Below are positions 17,030 to 26,239 of a stretch of DNA of 64,000 nt, one piece after another. Every line of letters starts with the position of its first letter. Positions within the stretch are counted from its first letter, which is position 1. Under the pieces are notes generated by a model. The model ran no database searches, was not told the DNA's origin, and saw nothing but the letters and a program-made list of their open reading frames with translations. Source of the DNA: CAZBDU01 sp964490725 (GTDB lineage: Bacteria; Spirochaetota; Spirochaetia; SZUA-6; DRHE01); the NCBI GenBank assembly GCA_964490725.1, contig CAZBDU010000002.1, positions 73,068-137,067 on the forward strand. Reading direction: 5' to 3'. The position numbers were made by a program, and so were the translations under genes.

Positions 17030-17800
17030 CTAGATCCTCTCAAAAGAGATCCTGCTACGTTCCGTCCAGTGCGTCAGCCGTGCTTCGATCCTCCTTATGG
17101 TCCGATCCAGGCCAATCGCCAGGAGGCTGTAGATCAACACCAAGGCTATGATGCCGGCCGTATTCAGGTAGATCTGCTGTACGATCATGTTGTATCCCAA
17201 GCCTACCTGCGCCCCCATGAACTCCGAGGCGACGTCAAGGCCCCAGGACATCGCCGCAGCCACTCGTATGGCGCCTATGAGATGCGGGAAGATGTAAGGG
17301 ACCACTATGGTCCTGAAGATCGTCTTCTTGTCGGCACCCAGATTCTTGGCCGCCCTGACGAAGATGACCGGCATGTTCCTCACCGCTTCGTATGTCGAGA
17401 CACCAAGAACCACAGAGACTCCCAGGGCAACGAGCAGGATCTGTGGGAGAAGCCCCACCCCGAACCAAAGCAAGAACAAGGGTATTAGCGCCAAGACGGG
17501 CACCGGTCTGGTGAAATCCAAAAAGGGGCCGACGATTTCCATGAAGTTCCTGCTGTAGGCTATCGCCAGACCCAGCAAGACGCCTGCAACGACACCGATC
17601 ACGAAGCCACTCAAGGTGATTCCAAGGCTGGCGAGCGTGGCCACCAACACGTGCTCTCTCATGTCGATGAACGAGCGAATGATATCCATCGGGCTGGGGA
17701 CAAAGATGGGCTGGACCAAGTCCGTGGCCAACGTAATGACGGCCCAAACGACGACAATGGCGGCAAAGACGACCAGACTCTTGAGACTGCTCAACCTCAT
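17030..17800 (-). CDS. ABC transporter permease, SsuC/TauC type
   Basis: 256-residue inner-membrane protein with about six hydrophobic segments (the first is LKSLVVFAAIVVVWAVITLA) and the EAA-type loop around EAVRNMPVIFVRAAKNLGADK, the contact site for the ATPase. Length is normal. The stop is 17 bases before the amidohydrolase gene, and its ATG lies 13 bases after the ATPase stop, so one mRNA is likely. Confidence 0.92.
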   Translation of the reverse strand: MRLSSLKSLVVFAAIVVVWAVITLATDLVQPIFVPSPMDIIRSFIDMREHVLVATLASLGITLSGFVIGVVAGVLLGLAIAYSRNFMEIVGPFLDFTRPVPVLALIPLFLLWFGVGLLPQILLVALGVSVVLGVSTYEAVRNMPVIFVRAAKNLGADKKTIFRTIVVPYIFPHLIGAIRVAAAMSWGLDVASEFMGAQVGLGYNMIVQQIYLNTAGIIALVLIYSLLAIGLDRTIRRIEARLTHWTERSRISFERI

Positions 17801-17813
17801 GGCGCGCTCCCAG

Positions 17814-18635
17814 CTAGATCAGTTTGAACTCCTCGATCAGTTTCCTTCGCATGTTCTGAAAATCGGGGTTCTCTTTGAGAAAGATGTTGCGTGGCCTCTG
17901 GAAGGGGACTTCGAATATTCGGAATGGCATATTCTTGCTGATGTGCTCCATTATGGCAATCCTATCCCCCAGAAACAGCGCCTCTTCCAGATCATGGGTA
18001 ATGAAAACGGCCGTCATCCTGGATCTTTCCCAGATGCCCGTGACCTCAATCTGCAGTTTTTCTTTGGTAATGGCATCGAGTGATCCGAACGGCTCATCCA
18101 TTAAGAGGATTCCTGGATCGCCGGCCAGGGCGCGAGCGAGGTCGACCCTCTTTCTCATCCCGCCGGACAGCTCACGGGGGTACGAATCCTCGAAACCCTC
18201 CAGTCCCACCAACTCTATGTGCCTCTGCACAACCTGCCGGCGGATCTCCTGCGGTACTTTTCTTACCTTGAGACCGTATTCGATATTCTCGAACACGGTC
18301 AGCCACGGGAAAACCGCATCCTGCTGGAAAACCACGGCGCGGCCGTGAGACACCCCTTTTATTTCTTCGTTTCCTTCACAGACAGAACCTTCCGTGGGAA
18401 ACTCGAAGCCAGCGAGAACGTTGATAAGAGTGGTCTTTCCGCATCCGGAGGGCCCGATAATGCAAAAGAACTCGTTTTCGCGTATTTCAAGATCCACGCC
18501 CCGGAAAACGCTGTAGTCGCCATCCCTGGTCTTGTAGCTGAAGCCGAGGTTTCTGAGAGTTAGGGCAGCCTTTTGCCCTTCCAAGGCAGACACGTTCGCG
18601 CTCGCTCCAGGGAGTCTTTCGTGGTCTTGCTGCAT
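17814..18635 (-). CDS. ABC transporter ATP-binding protein, SsuB/TauB type
   Basis: 273-residue ATPase of the nitrate/sulfonate-type importer. Walker A GPSGCGKTT, Q-loop VVFQQDAVFPWLTV, signature ELSGGMRKRVDLARAL and Walker B GILLMDEPFGSLD are all present, followed by the H-loop FITHDLEEA. The first ATG is 5 bases downstream of a probable -10 box, so the mRNA may have no leader. A GTG at 18593, with GGAG 11 bases upstream, would give a 259-residue protein closer to the family length, so the start is uncertain. Confidence 0.9.
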   Translation of the reverse strand: MQQDHERLPGASANVSALEGQKAALTLRNLGFSYKTRDGDYSVFRGVDLEIRENEFFCIIGPSGCGKTTLINVLAGFEFPTEGSVCEGNEEIKGVSHGRAVVFQQDAVFPWLTVFENIEYGLKVRKVPQEIRRQVVQRHIELVGLEGFEDSYPRELSGGMRKRVDLARALAGDPGILLMDEPFGSLDAITKEKLQIEVTGIWERSRMTAVFITHDLEEALFLGDRIAIMEHISKNMPFRIFEVPFQRPRNIFLKENPDFQNMRRKLIEEFKLI

Positions 18636-18640
18636 CGGGT

Positions 18641-18669
18641 ATGGTATCTGAAACCTTTCATGCTGTCAA
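18641..18669 (-). promoter_or_regulatory. Promoter of the SsuABC-like/amidohydrolase operon, possibly leaderless
   Basis: Minus strand: TTGACA (18664-18669), a 17-base spacer and TACCAT (18641-18646). The first ATG of the operon is only 5 bases further on, which leaves no room for a ribosome site if transcription begins at the usual distance. Confidence 0.55.
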
Positions 18670-18725
18670 CGGAATTCTGAACCTCATTACCGCCTGATCT
18701 TGCACGGCTTCCAAGATGAACCTGC

Positions 18726-18739
18726 TTTAGATGTCTAAA
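18726..18739. promoter_or_regulatory. Inverted repeat in divergent intergenic region, possible operator
   Basis: TTTAGA-TG-TCTAAA, a perfect 6-2-6 dyad midway between the divergent ABC operon and LacI genes. It is a candidate site for the LacI-type regulator next to it. Confidence 0.4.
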
Positions 18740-18808
18740 TAGATACGCCATAGTTACTTGTTCAAACAGCTAGCTCGACCTTCACTTGACCAAAGGCGAA
18801 TTTTCTTG

Positions 18809-18837
18809 TTGAAACGTTTTTGCAGCTGTTGTAGACT
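18809..18837 (+). promoter_or_regulatory. Promoter of LacI/M24 operon with internal dyad, possibly leaderless
   Basis: TTGAAA (18809-18814), a 17-base spacer and TAGACT (18832-18837); the GTG start of LacI follows 6 bases later with no ribosome site. AAACGTTT (18812-18819) is a perfect dyad with central CG, as in many LacI-family operators, and overlaps the -35, which suggests autoregulation. Confidence 0.5.
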
Positions 18838-18843
18838 CCCCCT

Positions 18844-19932
18844 GTGCAGAAGAGCAATCCGACGATCATCGATGTGGCCAGACGAGCGGGAGTGTCCGTA
18901 GGCACGGCATCGCAAGCGCTCAACAGAAGATCAGGGGTGGCTACATCAACCAGGCAGAAGGTCTTGCTCGCGGCTCGTGAGCTTCGATACACCCCCTCGC
19001 TTGCGGCACGGCGTCTAAGAGGACAGAAATCCCAACTGTTCTCCCTACATATCGTTGCCTCTCGAAGCGACGACATGCATCCCTCCACCTGGGACTTCTA
19101 TTTCCCTGTCATACAGGGATTTGTGAACGAGATGAACGCGCGCCGGTTCCGAATCCACCTGGAAATCAACAGTATGGCCGAGCTTGCGGCGGATTCCGAG
19201 CTGATCAACTACCTTAGGGGCTACGGCATACAAGGATGCGCGTTCATCATCACGACGAATGGTGACTATGAGGTCTTTCATCTGATCGCAGAGCAATACT
19301 CCATCCCCGTAGTGACGGTTTACACGAGGCTGTTCGACACGATTCCTTCCGTATCGATCGACAACTACGAAGCCAGCCATCGTGTCACGACGTGGCTCCG
19401 TCGTCTCGGGCATTCCGAGATTGCCTTCATCGGCGGCCTGCAGTCCGACTCCGCAGCAGGGGATAGAAAAAGGGGCTATGTCGATGCGATGGAGGGGCTC
19501 TCGGCCAGGATATTCGACGGAAACTGGGACTTCGAGAGCGGCGACGCCGAGCTCAGGAGAATGATCGCCCGGGGAATCATTCCCACAGCGCTGTTCTGCG
19601 CCAACGACCACATGGCCATGGGCGCCCTTGCGGCTTGCAGGGATCTGAGAATCGATGTCCCCGACAGGATCTCCCTGGTCGGGTTCGACGACACCATGAT
19701 GTCACGAATAGCCAGCCCATCCCTGACTACTGTCAAGATGCCACTTGTCGAAATGGGCAGGGAAGCAGCCTCGACGCTGCTTGCGAACGCGACGCAAGGC
19801 GGAACTGTAGAACCGCTCCACAGAAAGCTGAAAGCTGAACTCATAGTGCGCAACTCTGTAATTCCCTTCGCGCCACACGGAAAGGAGACTCGCAGTGGAA
19901 GTGAAGAGACTGTCACTGCCCAAAATACCTGA
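18844..19932 (+). CDS. LacI family transcriptional regulator
   Basis: 362 residues. The N-terminal helix-turn-helix reads PTIIDVARRAGVSVGTASQA with a hinge helix (SLAARRLRGQ), then a type 1 periplasmic-like ligand domain (ITTNGDYEVFHLIAEQ, ALFCANDHMAMGALAA, ISLVGFDDTMMS). The GTG start matches the family N-terminus. It diverges from the ABC/amidohydrolase operon and overlaps the downstream M24 gene by 38 bases, so it probably controls both directions. Its ligand is unknown. Confidence 0.92.
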   Translation: MQKSNPTIIDVARRAGVSVGTASQALNRRSGVATSTRQKVLLAARELRYTPSLAARRLRGQKSQLFSLHIVASRSDDMHPSTWDFYFPVIQGFVNEMNARRFRIHLEINSMAELAADSELINYLRGYGIQGCAFIITTNGDYEVFHLIAEQYSIPVVTVYTRLFDTIPSVSIDNYEASHRVTTWLRRLGHSEIAFIGGLQSDSAAGDRKRGYVDAMEGLSARIFDGNWDFESGDAELRRMIARGIIPTALFCANDHMAMGALAACRDLRIDVPDRISLVGFDDTMMSRIASPSLTTVKMPLVEMGREAASTLLANATQGGTVEPLHRKLKAELIVRNSVIPFAPHGKETRSGSEETVTAQNT

Positions 19933-21283
19933 GCCTGCTCACTACCCTTCCCTAACCGTAGAAGAGACGAGCGGGCGGTACCAGAAACTGCATCAGCTGA
20001 TGGATGTGAACGACCTCTCCCATGTGGCTATCTATGGAGATCGGGAGCATTTCGGCAACCTGGCCTATGTCACTGGCGGCTACGACTCCAGATTCGAAGA
20101 GACGCTTCTGTTGGTAGCCAAAGACGAGAGTCCGCTGCTCATCGTGGGAAACGAGGGAGGAAGTTACTCCGATATCAGTCTCCTCAAACATCAAAAAGAG
20201 CTCTTTCAGACGTTCAGCCTGCAGGGTCAAACTCGGGACAGGAAGGTAAGGCTTCACGACATCCTCAGAGCACACGGGATCGACCGCAATTCCAATATCG
20301 GAATTGTCGGGGCGAAATATTTCGAGCTCGGCGAAACCGAAGACCCCAGCCACACGTTCGATGTTCCCCACTACGTGGTCGAAGAGATCAGGCAACTGAC
20401 ACCGATCGAGCGCATCCGTAACGTAACTCACCTCTTCACGCATCCATCTGACGGATTGCGGACCGTCCTGTCCGAACACGAGATCGCTCGATTCGAGTAC
20501 GCCGCTAGCTATCTCTCGGAGCAGATGCGAAAAGTACTGCACAATCTGCGTGTTGGGATGAACGAAGCCGAACTCGCCGGGTCTTTCGAGTACAGGGGCT
20601 TGCCGTTCTCCGCTCATCCTGTGGTCAGCTTCGGTGACAAAGCCGTCCTTCTCGGCCTGGCAAGCCCGAATCTCTGTAATCGCCTCCATCTCGGGGATTC
20701 GGTCAACGTTGCGTTCGGGGTTCAGGGTGCCAACATCGCCAGGACCGGGATTGCCGTCTTCTCTGCTGATGACTTTGCAGGCCCCAGGCGCAACATCCTC
20801 GAAGACTTCTACTATCCGTATTTTGAGGCCATGAAAGGGTGGTATGAAACGTTGACGGTTGGCCAGCGCTCCAGGCACGTCTACGAGAGCGTGATGAGGA
20901 TTGTGGGCAACAACAGATTCGGCGTCAGTCTCAACCCCGGGCACCAGATCCACCTGGAGGAGTGGATCAACAGTCCTTTTCGATCCGACCACGACTATCC
21001 GATTCGATCAGGTGCCGCGCTTCAATGCGACATCATTGCTTTTCCGGGCGGCGCGTACGTGGGGGTGCATGTTGAGGATTCGCTGGTCGTGGCAGATTCC
21101 GATTTGAGGGAAAGACTGCGAAAAACCTACCCCTCGGTCATGGACAGAATCGGGGCTCGTCAAGAAATGATGAGAGACCTGCTGGGGATTTCAATCTCCG
21201 ACGATGTGCTGCCCCTGTCCAATCTCCAGGCTGTCCTGCACCCCTTCCTGCTAGACCCTGAGCTCGTGCTGACCGCTACATGA
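19895..21283 (+). CDS. M24-fold protein lacking metal ligands (creatinase/Xaa-Pro peptidase-like)
   Basis: 462 residues with an N-terminal creatinase-N domain (SGRYQKLHQLMDVNDLSHVAI) and a C-terminal pita-bread domain. The canonical first metal Asp (V-D-x-G) is replaced in VNVAFGVQGANIARTG by Ala, and the second (S-D-x-T-R-T) by Asn. The His in NPGHQIHLEEW and the Glu in GVHVEDSLVV remain. Loss of the aspartates with retention of His/Glu is known from creatinase and related non-metal hydrolases, so it is probably not an aminopeptidase. The GTG start has AAGGAGA upstream and lies inside the end of the LacI gene. Confidence 0.85.
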   Translation: MEVKRLSLPKIPEPAHYPSLTVEETSGRYQKLHQLMDVNDLSHVAIYGDREHFGNLAYVTGGYDSRFEETLLLVAKDESPLLIVGNEGGSYSDISLLKHQKELFQTFSLQGQTRDRKVRLHDILRAHGIDRNSNIGIVGAKYFELGETEDPSHTFDVPHYVVEEIRQLTPIERIRNVTHLFTHPSDGLRTVLSEHEIARFEYAASYLSEQMRKVLHNLRVGMNEAELAGSFEYRGLPFSAHPVVSFGDKAVLLGLASPNLCNRLHLGDSVNVAFGVQGANIARTGIAVFSADDFAGPRRNILEDFYYPYFEAMKGWYETLTVGQRSRHVYESVMRIVGNNRFGVSLNPGHQIHLEEWINSPFRSDHDYPIRSGAALQCDIIAFPGGAYVGVHVEDSLVVADSDLRERLRKTYPSVMDRIGARQEMMRDLLGISISDDVLPLSNLQAVLHPFLLDPELVLTAT

Positions 21284-21419
21284 TCCAGGCGCGCTAACCA
21301 AGACCCCACCAGTCGAGGTGTCAGCGGGTGCCACTGTGTGTACCAACACTCTGCGCCCGAACAGAAGGAGCCTGTGGTATACTGCGGGCAGTGCAACGGA
21401 CAGAAGAACACCGCCGCCG

Positions 21420-21442
21420 CCGAACGCCGGCGGCATTTCCAC
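21420..21442. repeat. 23-bp repeat, copy 2
   Basis: Identical to 14624-14646. It lies immediately beside the degenerate DUF5615 pieces that fill the gap between the M24 gene and the helicase gene. No intact gene is present in 21284-21898. Confidence 0.6.
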
Positions 21443-21529
21443 GTCGAAGGAGTTCGTCCTCGGGGAGGCGGTGACAAAGGCGGACATCGTTGCAGCGGCG
21501 CGGCTTGCGCAGATCGTTCGCGGCCCCGA

Positions 21530-21672
21530 AGGCTGCCTGAACTTCACAAAGGACAAAGCGTGACAGGCGTGGAACCCGCAGCCCCTGAGGAGGGCCCGCA
21601 TCCTGAGTATCGAAGTGCCGGCCCTTTCGTCAGACAGGGAAACCAAGCTATCCGCCGATAGGAAGGATCACG
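21530..21672 (-). pseudogene. Remnant: DUF433 antitoxin tail and DUF5615 toxin head
   Basis: Minus-strand reading gives VILPIGG and a stop (21649-21672), like the VILLIGA end of the DUF433 gene at 27.8 kb. One base later a TTG-initiated frame begins LVSLSDERAGTSILRMRAL, which aligns with the start of the DUF5615 toxin there (LTYLADESVDPPIVRSL). The same junction nucleotides appear in both places. The toxin piece loses family similarity after about 35 codons. This is a decayed copy of the same toxin-antitoxin pair. Confidence 0.6.
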
Positions 21673-21880
21673 TCACCTGCGAACTCTAACGCGACCAGGT
21701 TCGATTATGGCCAGTTTGCCGGCCAACTGCGCGATCAACTCTGCCCGCTTGAAGAACGCTTCGAGGATCTGAAGTGTGTCAGCGGCAGTGGTATTTCGCT
21801 GAACGTCTACCACGGCGATACCTGGGTGACGCGAAAGAGGGTAGTTACGGATATCGGCGAAATCGCAGTCTCCGGTGCCG
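21673..21880 (-). pseudogene. Remnant: C-terminal part of a DUF5615 PIN-like toxin
   Basis: Translates to TGDCDFADIRNYPLSRHPGI and then a C-terminal half ending GRVRVRR. It is about 85% identical in DNA to the C-terminal part of the DUF5615 pseudogene at 27369-27826 (TGDCDFADIRNYPPSSHPRI). T-x-D-x-D-F is the conserved acidic motif of the PIN-like DUF5615 family. No N-terminal half is attached; it ends next to the helicase stop. Confidence 0.7.
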
Positions 21881-21898
21881 GGCAGCTGCCCTCCAGGA

Positions 21899-24800
21899 TC
21901 AGAACAGCTCCCCCTGGACCGCCTCACCGCCGCGGGCCGCCGCTTTGCTTCGCTTGAGGACCCGCTGCACGTCGCGCTGCCGGCCTCGCCGGCGCCAGAT
22001 CGCCAGCGCCTCCTCCCACTCGCCCAGCCTCTCGTGCATGCGGGCCTGGTTGGGCTCGTCCCCGACCTTCCGGTAGCAGGCCAGGGCCTGCGCAAACAGG
22101 CTCCCGTCCCGGTAGTGCTTGGCGGCTTCCCGCAGGTCCCCCTGCTCCTCGCACAGGGAGGCGGCCAGGAGGTAGCCGCCGTTGAGGCGGCAGATGCTGG
22201 CCGCCTCCGAGAGCGCGTCCTCGACGCCCTGCGGAGAGCCCATGAGCCAGTCGACCGCCCGCCGGTAGTGGGGCCCGCTCGCGCCGATGAGCTGGTAGCT
22301 CCACTGGTTCACGGGCAGCCGCGCGGCAAGCTCGTCGAAGCGGTCGCGATCCCGCAAGTAGGCGGCGCAGGCCAGAAGGCCCTCGTCCCCCGCCTGCTCG
22401 CCGGCGCTCTGCAGTTTGTCGATGAAAGCGGGCAGAAACCTGGGAACGCCGAGCCTGGAGAACTCGTGCCAGCGCAGCACGTCGTACACGGCGTTGTAGT
22501 TCCGCGCCTCCAGCAGCAGCCGCAGGCGATCTTCGGGGTACTCCTCCCGGAACGTGAAGAAAGGCTGATGCAGGGCGAACAGACGGCGCAGCAGCGGCTG
22601 CGCCGTCCGGCGCTCGCCGGGGGGCATCCGCTGCAGCAGAGCCGCGAACAGCCCCAGCTCCTCCTCTGGCAGTTGCCAGGATCCGGGGACGGTGCAGCGG
22701 GCCACGAGCTGCTCCAGCGCGTCCACCGGCACCTGCAGCGCCTCGCCGCGCTCCTCGGCGTAGCGCTCCACATCCTCGATTTCGCCCTCCTCGAGGAGCA
22801 GCGCCAGGGCTTCGGCGTCGTCGCCCAGGGCCAGCAAGGCCCGCAGGATGCCGTCGGCGTAGCGCAGCGCCCGGAAGCGCCTCAGGGCCCGCCGGACGTC
22901 GCCGGCGCGCAGGTACCCTTCGCCTTCCCGGGCCAGCTCCTGTGCCTTGTTCCGGTCATAGCCCCACCGCAGGCGCATGTGAGCGGTCAGCTCGGCCTGG
23001 ATGCGCTGTTCCTTCTCTGGGAACTCCAGTTCCTCCATTTCTCGGGCGGCCTCCAGGTGCCTCCCGGCGGAAGCCTGGCAGCGGGCGGCGGCAAGCGGAT
23101 TGCCGCCCGCCAGGTAGTCCGCGCGCGCCAGGTCCATGAAGCCGCGGGCCTCCAACAGGGGAGCCGACTTGTCGCAGAGGCCCAGGGCGGAGTACCGCAG
23201 GGCCGCCTTCCGGGTTGCCCTCCGGTAAGATTCCGCCTGGCGCAGAAGGGACTGCCGGTTCGCCGGGTCAGCTTCCGCGAAGCTGCGAAAGGCGGCGACA
23301 GCCTTCGGAAGCTCTCCGGCCTTCTCGTACAGCACCGCCGCCGCCTGGAAGTCCCCCGATTTCTCGCAGCACTCCAGCAGCCGCTGGCGGTTGCCCAGTT
23401 TCTTGTACAGCGCGGCGGCCTGGCTCCAGGCCCCGGCGGACCAGTACAGCTCCGCCGCCTTGCTCCGCAGCCCGGCCCGGACGAAGCTCCGGGCGGCGGC
23501 CTCCAGGTCTCCGGCCTGGGCGTAGCGTCCCGCGGCCTGCGCGAAGTCCTTGCGGGCGTACAGGTAGTCGGCCAGCCTGCCGTGGTTGCGCGCCTTCTCC
23601 CAGTTGCGCGCCGCCTCGGCCGTTTCCCCCAGCTGCTCCCATCCCGAGGCCGCCCGGTCGTACTGGTGCGTTTCTTCCAGGAGCTTCAGCTCGCAGACCC
23701 GGGCCCGCCGCGTCTGCCCGGCCTGCTTCCAGCTCTCGGCGGCCTCGGCCAGCCGCCCTGCCCGCTCGAAGCCCTCGGCCGCCTCCCGGCTGTAGCCGTG
23801 ACCCGCGAACAGCTCGGCCGCCTCCTGGGACCGTCCCCGGCTGCGGAGGAAGAAGGCCTGGGCGATCTCCTCCCGGGCCTGATTGCCGGCGTTGCGGTAG
23901 GATTCCGCCGCCGCGGCGTAGTGTTCCCGCTCGAAGAAGTAGTCGCCCTGTTCCTGCCACTGCTGGGGCGTGCTGGGGCGCTCCCAGATTCCCGAGAGCA
24001 CGTCCTGCTCGCGGGTGCGGTGAACCAGCTCCCCGAGCGCTCCGGCTTCCCAGATCCGGGATGCCTCGGGCCCGTCGTAGAGGACGAGCACGTTCCGCGC
24101 CCTGGTCACCGCCACGTACAGCAGGTTGAGCTCGTGGCGCACGTGAGGGGCATGGCTCGCCTCCGGAGGCTCTCCCTTCAGGATGCGGCGCCAGATCTCC
24201 TGCGCCTTGCGGTCCCCTCCAAACTTCCACAGAAGCACGCCGTCGAACTCCAGGCCCTTGGCCTCATGGACGGTGAAGACCAGCTCGCTCGCCAGAAGCC
24301 CCTTGAGGCGCCGCTGCTCGGCAGCGTCGCGCACCAGGATGATCCGCCCGGCGCCGGTGATCCTGGCCCGCCTCAGGACCTCCCCTTCCTCCAGGCCGGC
24401 CAGGAGGAACGGGGGCCTGCCCTGGAACTTCCAATCTTCCCGCACCTCGGTGCCCGCCAGCCCCACCAGGGCCTGCTTCAGGTCCAGCAGCGCGTTGGCC
24501 AGCCGCACGACGCTGCCCACGCAGCGGAAGTTCAGGTTGAGCGTCCGGACCTCCGGGGTCTCCCGGCCGCGCTCGTAGAACTTCTGCTTGACGTCTTCCC
24601 AGCGGAAGCCGCTGGGGTTGATGATCTGCTTCAGATCGCCGGCGAAGGCGATGTGGTGGAAGGGGCGGGCCAGGCGCAGCACCAGGGAAAGCTGGATGTC
24701 GGCGAAATCCTGCACCTCGTCGCACACCACAAGGTCATAGGCGAAGCGTTCGTCTTCGGGGCCGAGCACGGCCAGCGCCCGGCGGCACAGGTCGATCTCG

Positions 24801-26239
24801 TCCCACCGCCCTTCGGCCTGCAGGCGTTCCTGGTAATACTGGGCGATGGAGTAGATCTCCTCGCGGTCGAAGAGGAAGTTGGGGGCCCGCTTCTTGCCCA
24901 GCAGGCGGTACTCGGCGAGGCTCAGCAAGGGGCTCTCGAAACCCCGGGCCTTGCCTTCCACCAGGCGCGCCACCTCCTTCAACAGGAGCTCCGCCTCCCC
25001 GCGCCCGGCGGGCTGGGGGTCCGAAAGGCTCTGCACGAAGTGGTCGTAGCTCGGAAAGCCGGTCTTGCGCTGCAGAATCCTCTCGATCTTGACGATCCAC
25101 TCGAAGGGCTTGAGATCCAGGAGGTACTCCTGCAGGCGCCGCAGGCCGGCCTGCCCCAGGGCGCCCCGCAGGTGCTCGGCCACCAGGCGCCGGCAGCTCT
25201 GCGCGTCCACCGGAGGCTTGGCCCCCTTGATGATCGAGCGGATCTCCTCCCACACCAGCTCGGCGTCATAGCGCCGGTGCAGCGGGTGGTTGCGGAAGAT
25301 CCGTTCGAACTCCGGCAGCCGCACCTCCCTGTCCCTGTCCAGGCCGGCGCCGTGGGCCGCCAGGATCTCCTCGGCCAGCTCGCGGAACACCCGGAACTCA
25401 GGCGCGGCGGGTGCTGCGGGTCGCTGCTCTCGGGGGGACCGCTCCGCCGGGGGCCGCCCCGACTGCCGCCCGAAACCCTCCCCCGCCTTCGGATCCGCCG
25501 GGCCGGCAGGGTCCAGGTCCGTGTTCTTGATCAGGCCGTGGAAAATGCGCTGCGAGAAGCGCTGGAGGAAGGGGCTGTAGGTGAGAAACAGACGGCGCCT
25601 GCCGCGGAGCTCGGGGCGAAGCAGGTAGTAGACCAGGATCGTGGTCTTGCCGCTGCCGGCGGTACCGGACAGCAGCACCGGCGGGTCCTGCCGCAGCACC
25701 GACTCCTGCTCCCCGGTCAGAAAGAGGTGCAGCTCCAGGCTGTCCGGCTCCGCCCCAGCCAGGAGCCGGCGCCACTCGCCGTCGTCCAGCACCAGCCACT
25801 TTTGCGGCCCGTAGCCTTCGCCCGCTTTGGCCTCGATGTCCTCCTGGGTGAGCCATTCGGGAACCGGGTTGTCGAAGACAGTCTCGGGGAGCTCCTGCTC
25901 GCTCTGCGGCTCGAAGCTCAAGAACGGCGCGTTCTCCGGCGCGATCGCCCGCGCGCGGCGCCCCACGTCGTCGTGGGCCACCACGTCCCACAGGTAGGCG
26001 GCGATGCGGTCCCCGTGGCGGCCCAGGGTGAAGAGGATCCGTTCCGCCCGGCTCAGGCGCGCCTCGAAGACCACCTTGCTGCCCGCCCCTTTCAGCTTCT
26101 TGACCCGCACCCCGGCATCCCAGATGCCGTTGGCCAGGTACTCCAGCTTCTCCTGGAGGCGGCGCTTGCCGGCCTCGTCCATGGACAGGAGGAAACGCTT
26201 GAGTGCTTCATTCAGAAGAACCAGGTACTGCTCGGCCAT
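21899..26239 (-). CDS. Giant UvrD/Rep-like SF1 helicase with C-terminal TPR-like repeats
   Basis: 1446 residues. The first 100 residues include KKLKGAGSKVVFEARLSRAE and DRIAAYLWDVVAHDDV, which resemble a RelE/ParE-type toxin fold (inference). The helicase core follows: Walker A GTAGSGKT at residues 192-199, DEVQDFADIQLS (motif II), AGDLKQIINPSGFRW (III), LNLNFRCVGSV (IV), VHEAKGLEFDGVLLW (V) and YVAVTRARNVLVLYDG (VI). From about residue 740 come many Ala-rich helical hairpins (AAESYRNAGNQAREE, AAELYWSAGAWSQAAALYKK) of TPR/SEL1 type. Start chosen at ATG 26239; a GTG at 26251 is possible. It belongs to a lineage of SF1 helicases with TPR tails whose role is not known to me; defence or stalled-fork repair are options. 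Confidence 0.88.
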   Translation of the reverse strand: MAEQYLVLLNEALKRFLLSMDEAGKRRLQEKLEYLANGIWDAGVRVKKLKGAGSKVVFEARLSRAERILFTLGRHGDRIAAYLWDVVAHDDVGRRARAIAPENAPFLSFEPQSEQELPETVFDNPVPEWLTQEDIEAKAGEGYGPQKWLVLDDGEWRRLLAGAEPDSLELHLFLTGEQESVLRQDPPVLLSGTAGSGKTTILVYYLLRPELRGRRRLFLTYSPFLQRFSQRIFHGLIKNTDLDPAGPADPKAGEGFGRQSGRPPAERSPREQRPAAPAAPEFRVFRELAEEILAAHGAGLDRDREVRLPEFERIFRNHPLHRRYDAELVWEEIRSIIKGAKPPVDAQSCRRLVAEHLRGALGQAGLRRLQEYLLDLKPFEWIVKIERILQRKTGFPSYDHFVQSLSDPQPAGRGEAELLLKEVARLVEGKARGFESPLLSLAEYRLLGKKRAPNFLFDREEIYSIAQYYQERLQAEGRWDEIDLCRRALAVLGPEDERFAYDLVVCDEVQDFADIQLSLVLRLARPFHHIAFAGDLKQIINPSGFRWEDVKQKFYERGRETPEVRTLNLNFRCVGSVVRLANALLDLKQALVGLAGTEVREDWKFQGRPPFLLAGLEEGEVLRRARITGAGRIILVRDAAEQRRLKGLLASELVFTVHEAKGLEFDGVLLWKFGGDRKAQEIWRRILKGEPPEASHAPHVRHELNLLYVAVTRARNVLVLYDGPEASRIWEAGALGELVHRTREQDVLSGIWERPSTPQQWQEQGDYFFEREHYAAAAESYRNAGNQAREEIAQAFFLRSRGRSQEAAELFAGHGYSREAAEGFERAGRLAEAAESWKQAGQTRRARVCELKLLEETHQYDRAASGWEQLGETAEAARNWEKARNHGRLADYLYARKDFAQAAGRYAQAGDLEAAARSFVRAGLRSKAAELYWSAGAWSQAAALYKKLGNRQRLLECCEKSGDFQAAAVLYEKAGELPKAVAAFRSFAEADPANRQSLLRQAESYRRATRKAALRYSALGLCDKSAPLLEARGFMDLARADYLAGGNPLAAARCQASAGRHLEAAREMEELEFPEKEQRIQAELTAHMRLRWGYDRNKAQELAREGEGYLRAGDVRRALRRFRALRYADGILRALLALGDDAEALALLLEEGEIEDVERYAEERGEALQVPVDALEQLVARCTVPGSWQLPEEELGLFAALLQRMPPGERRTAQPLLRRLFALHQPFFTFREEYPEDRLRLLLEARNYNAVYDVLRWHEFSRLGVPRFLPAFIDKLQSAGEQAGDEGLLACAAYLRDRDRFDELAARLPVNQWSYQLIGASGPHYRRAVDWLMGSPQGVEDALSEAASICRLNGGYLLAASLCEEQGDLREAAKHYRDGSLFAQALACYRKVGDEPNQARMHERLGEWEEALAIWRRRGRQRDVQRVLKRSKAAARGGEAVQGELF

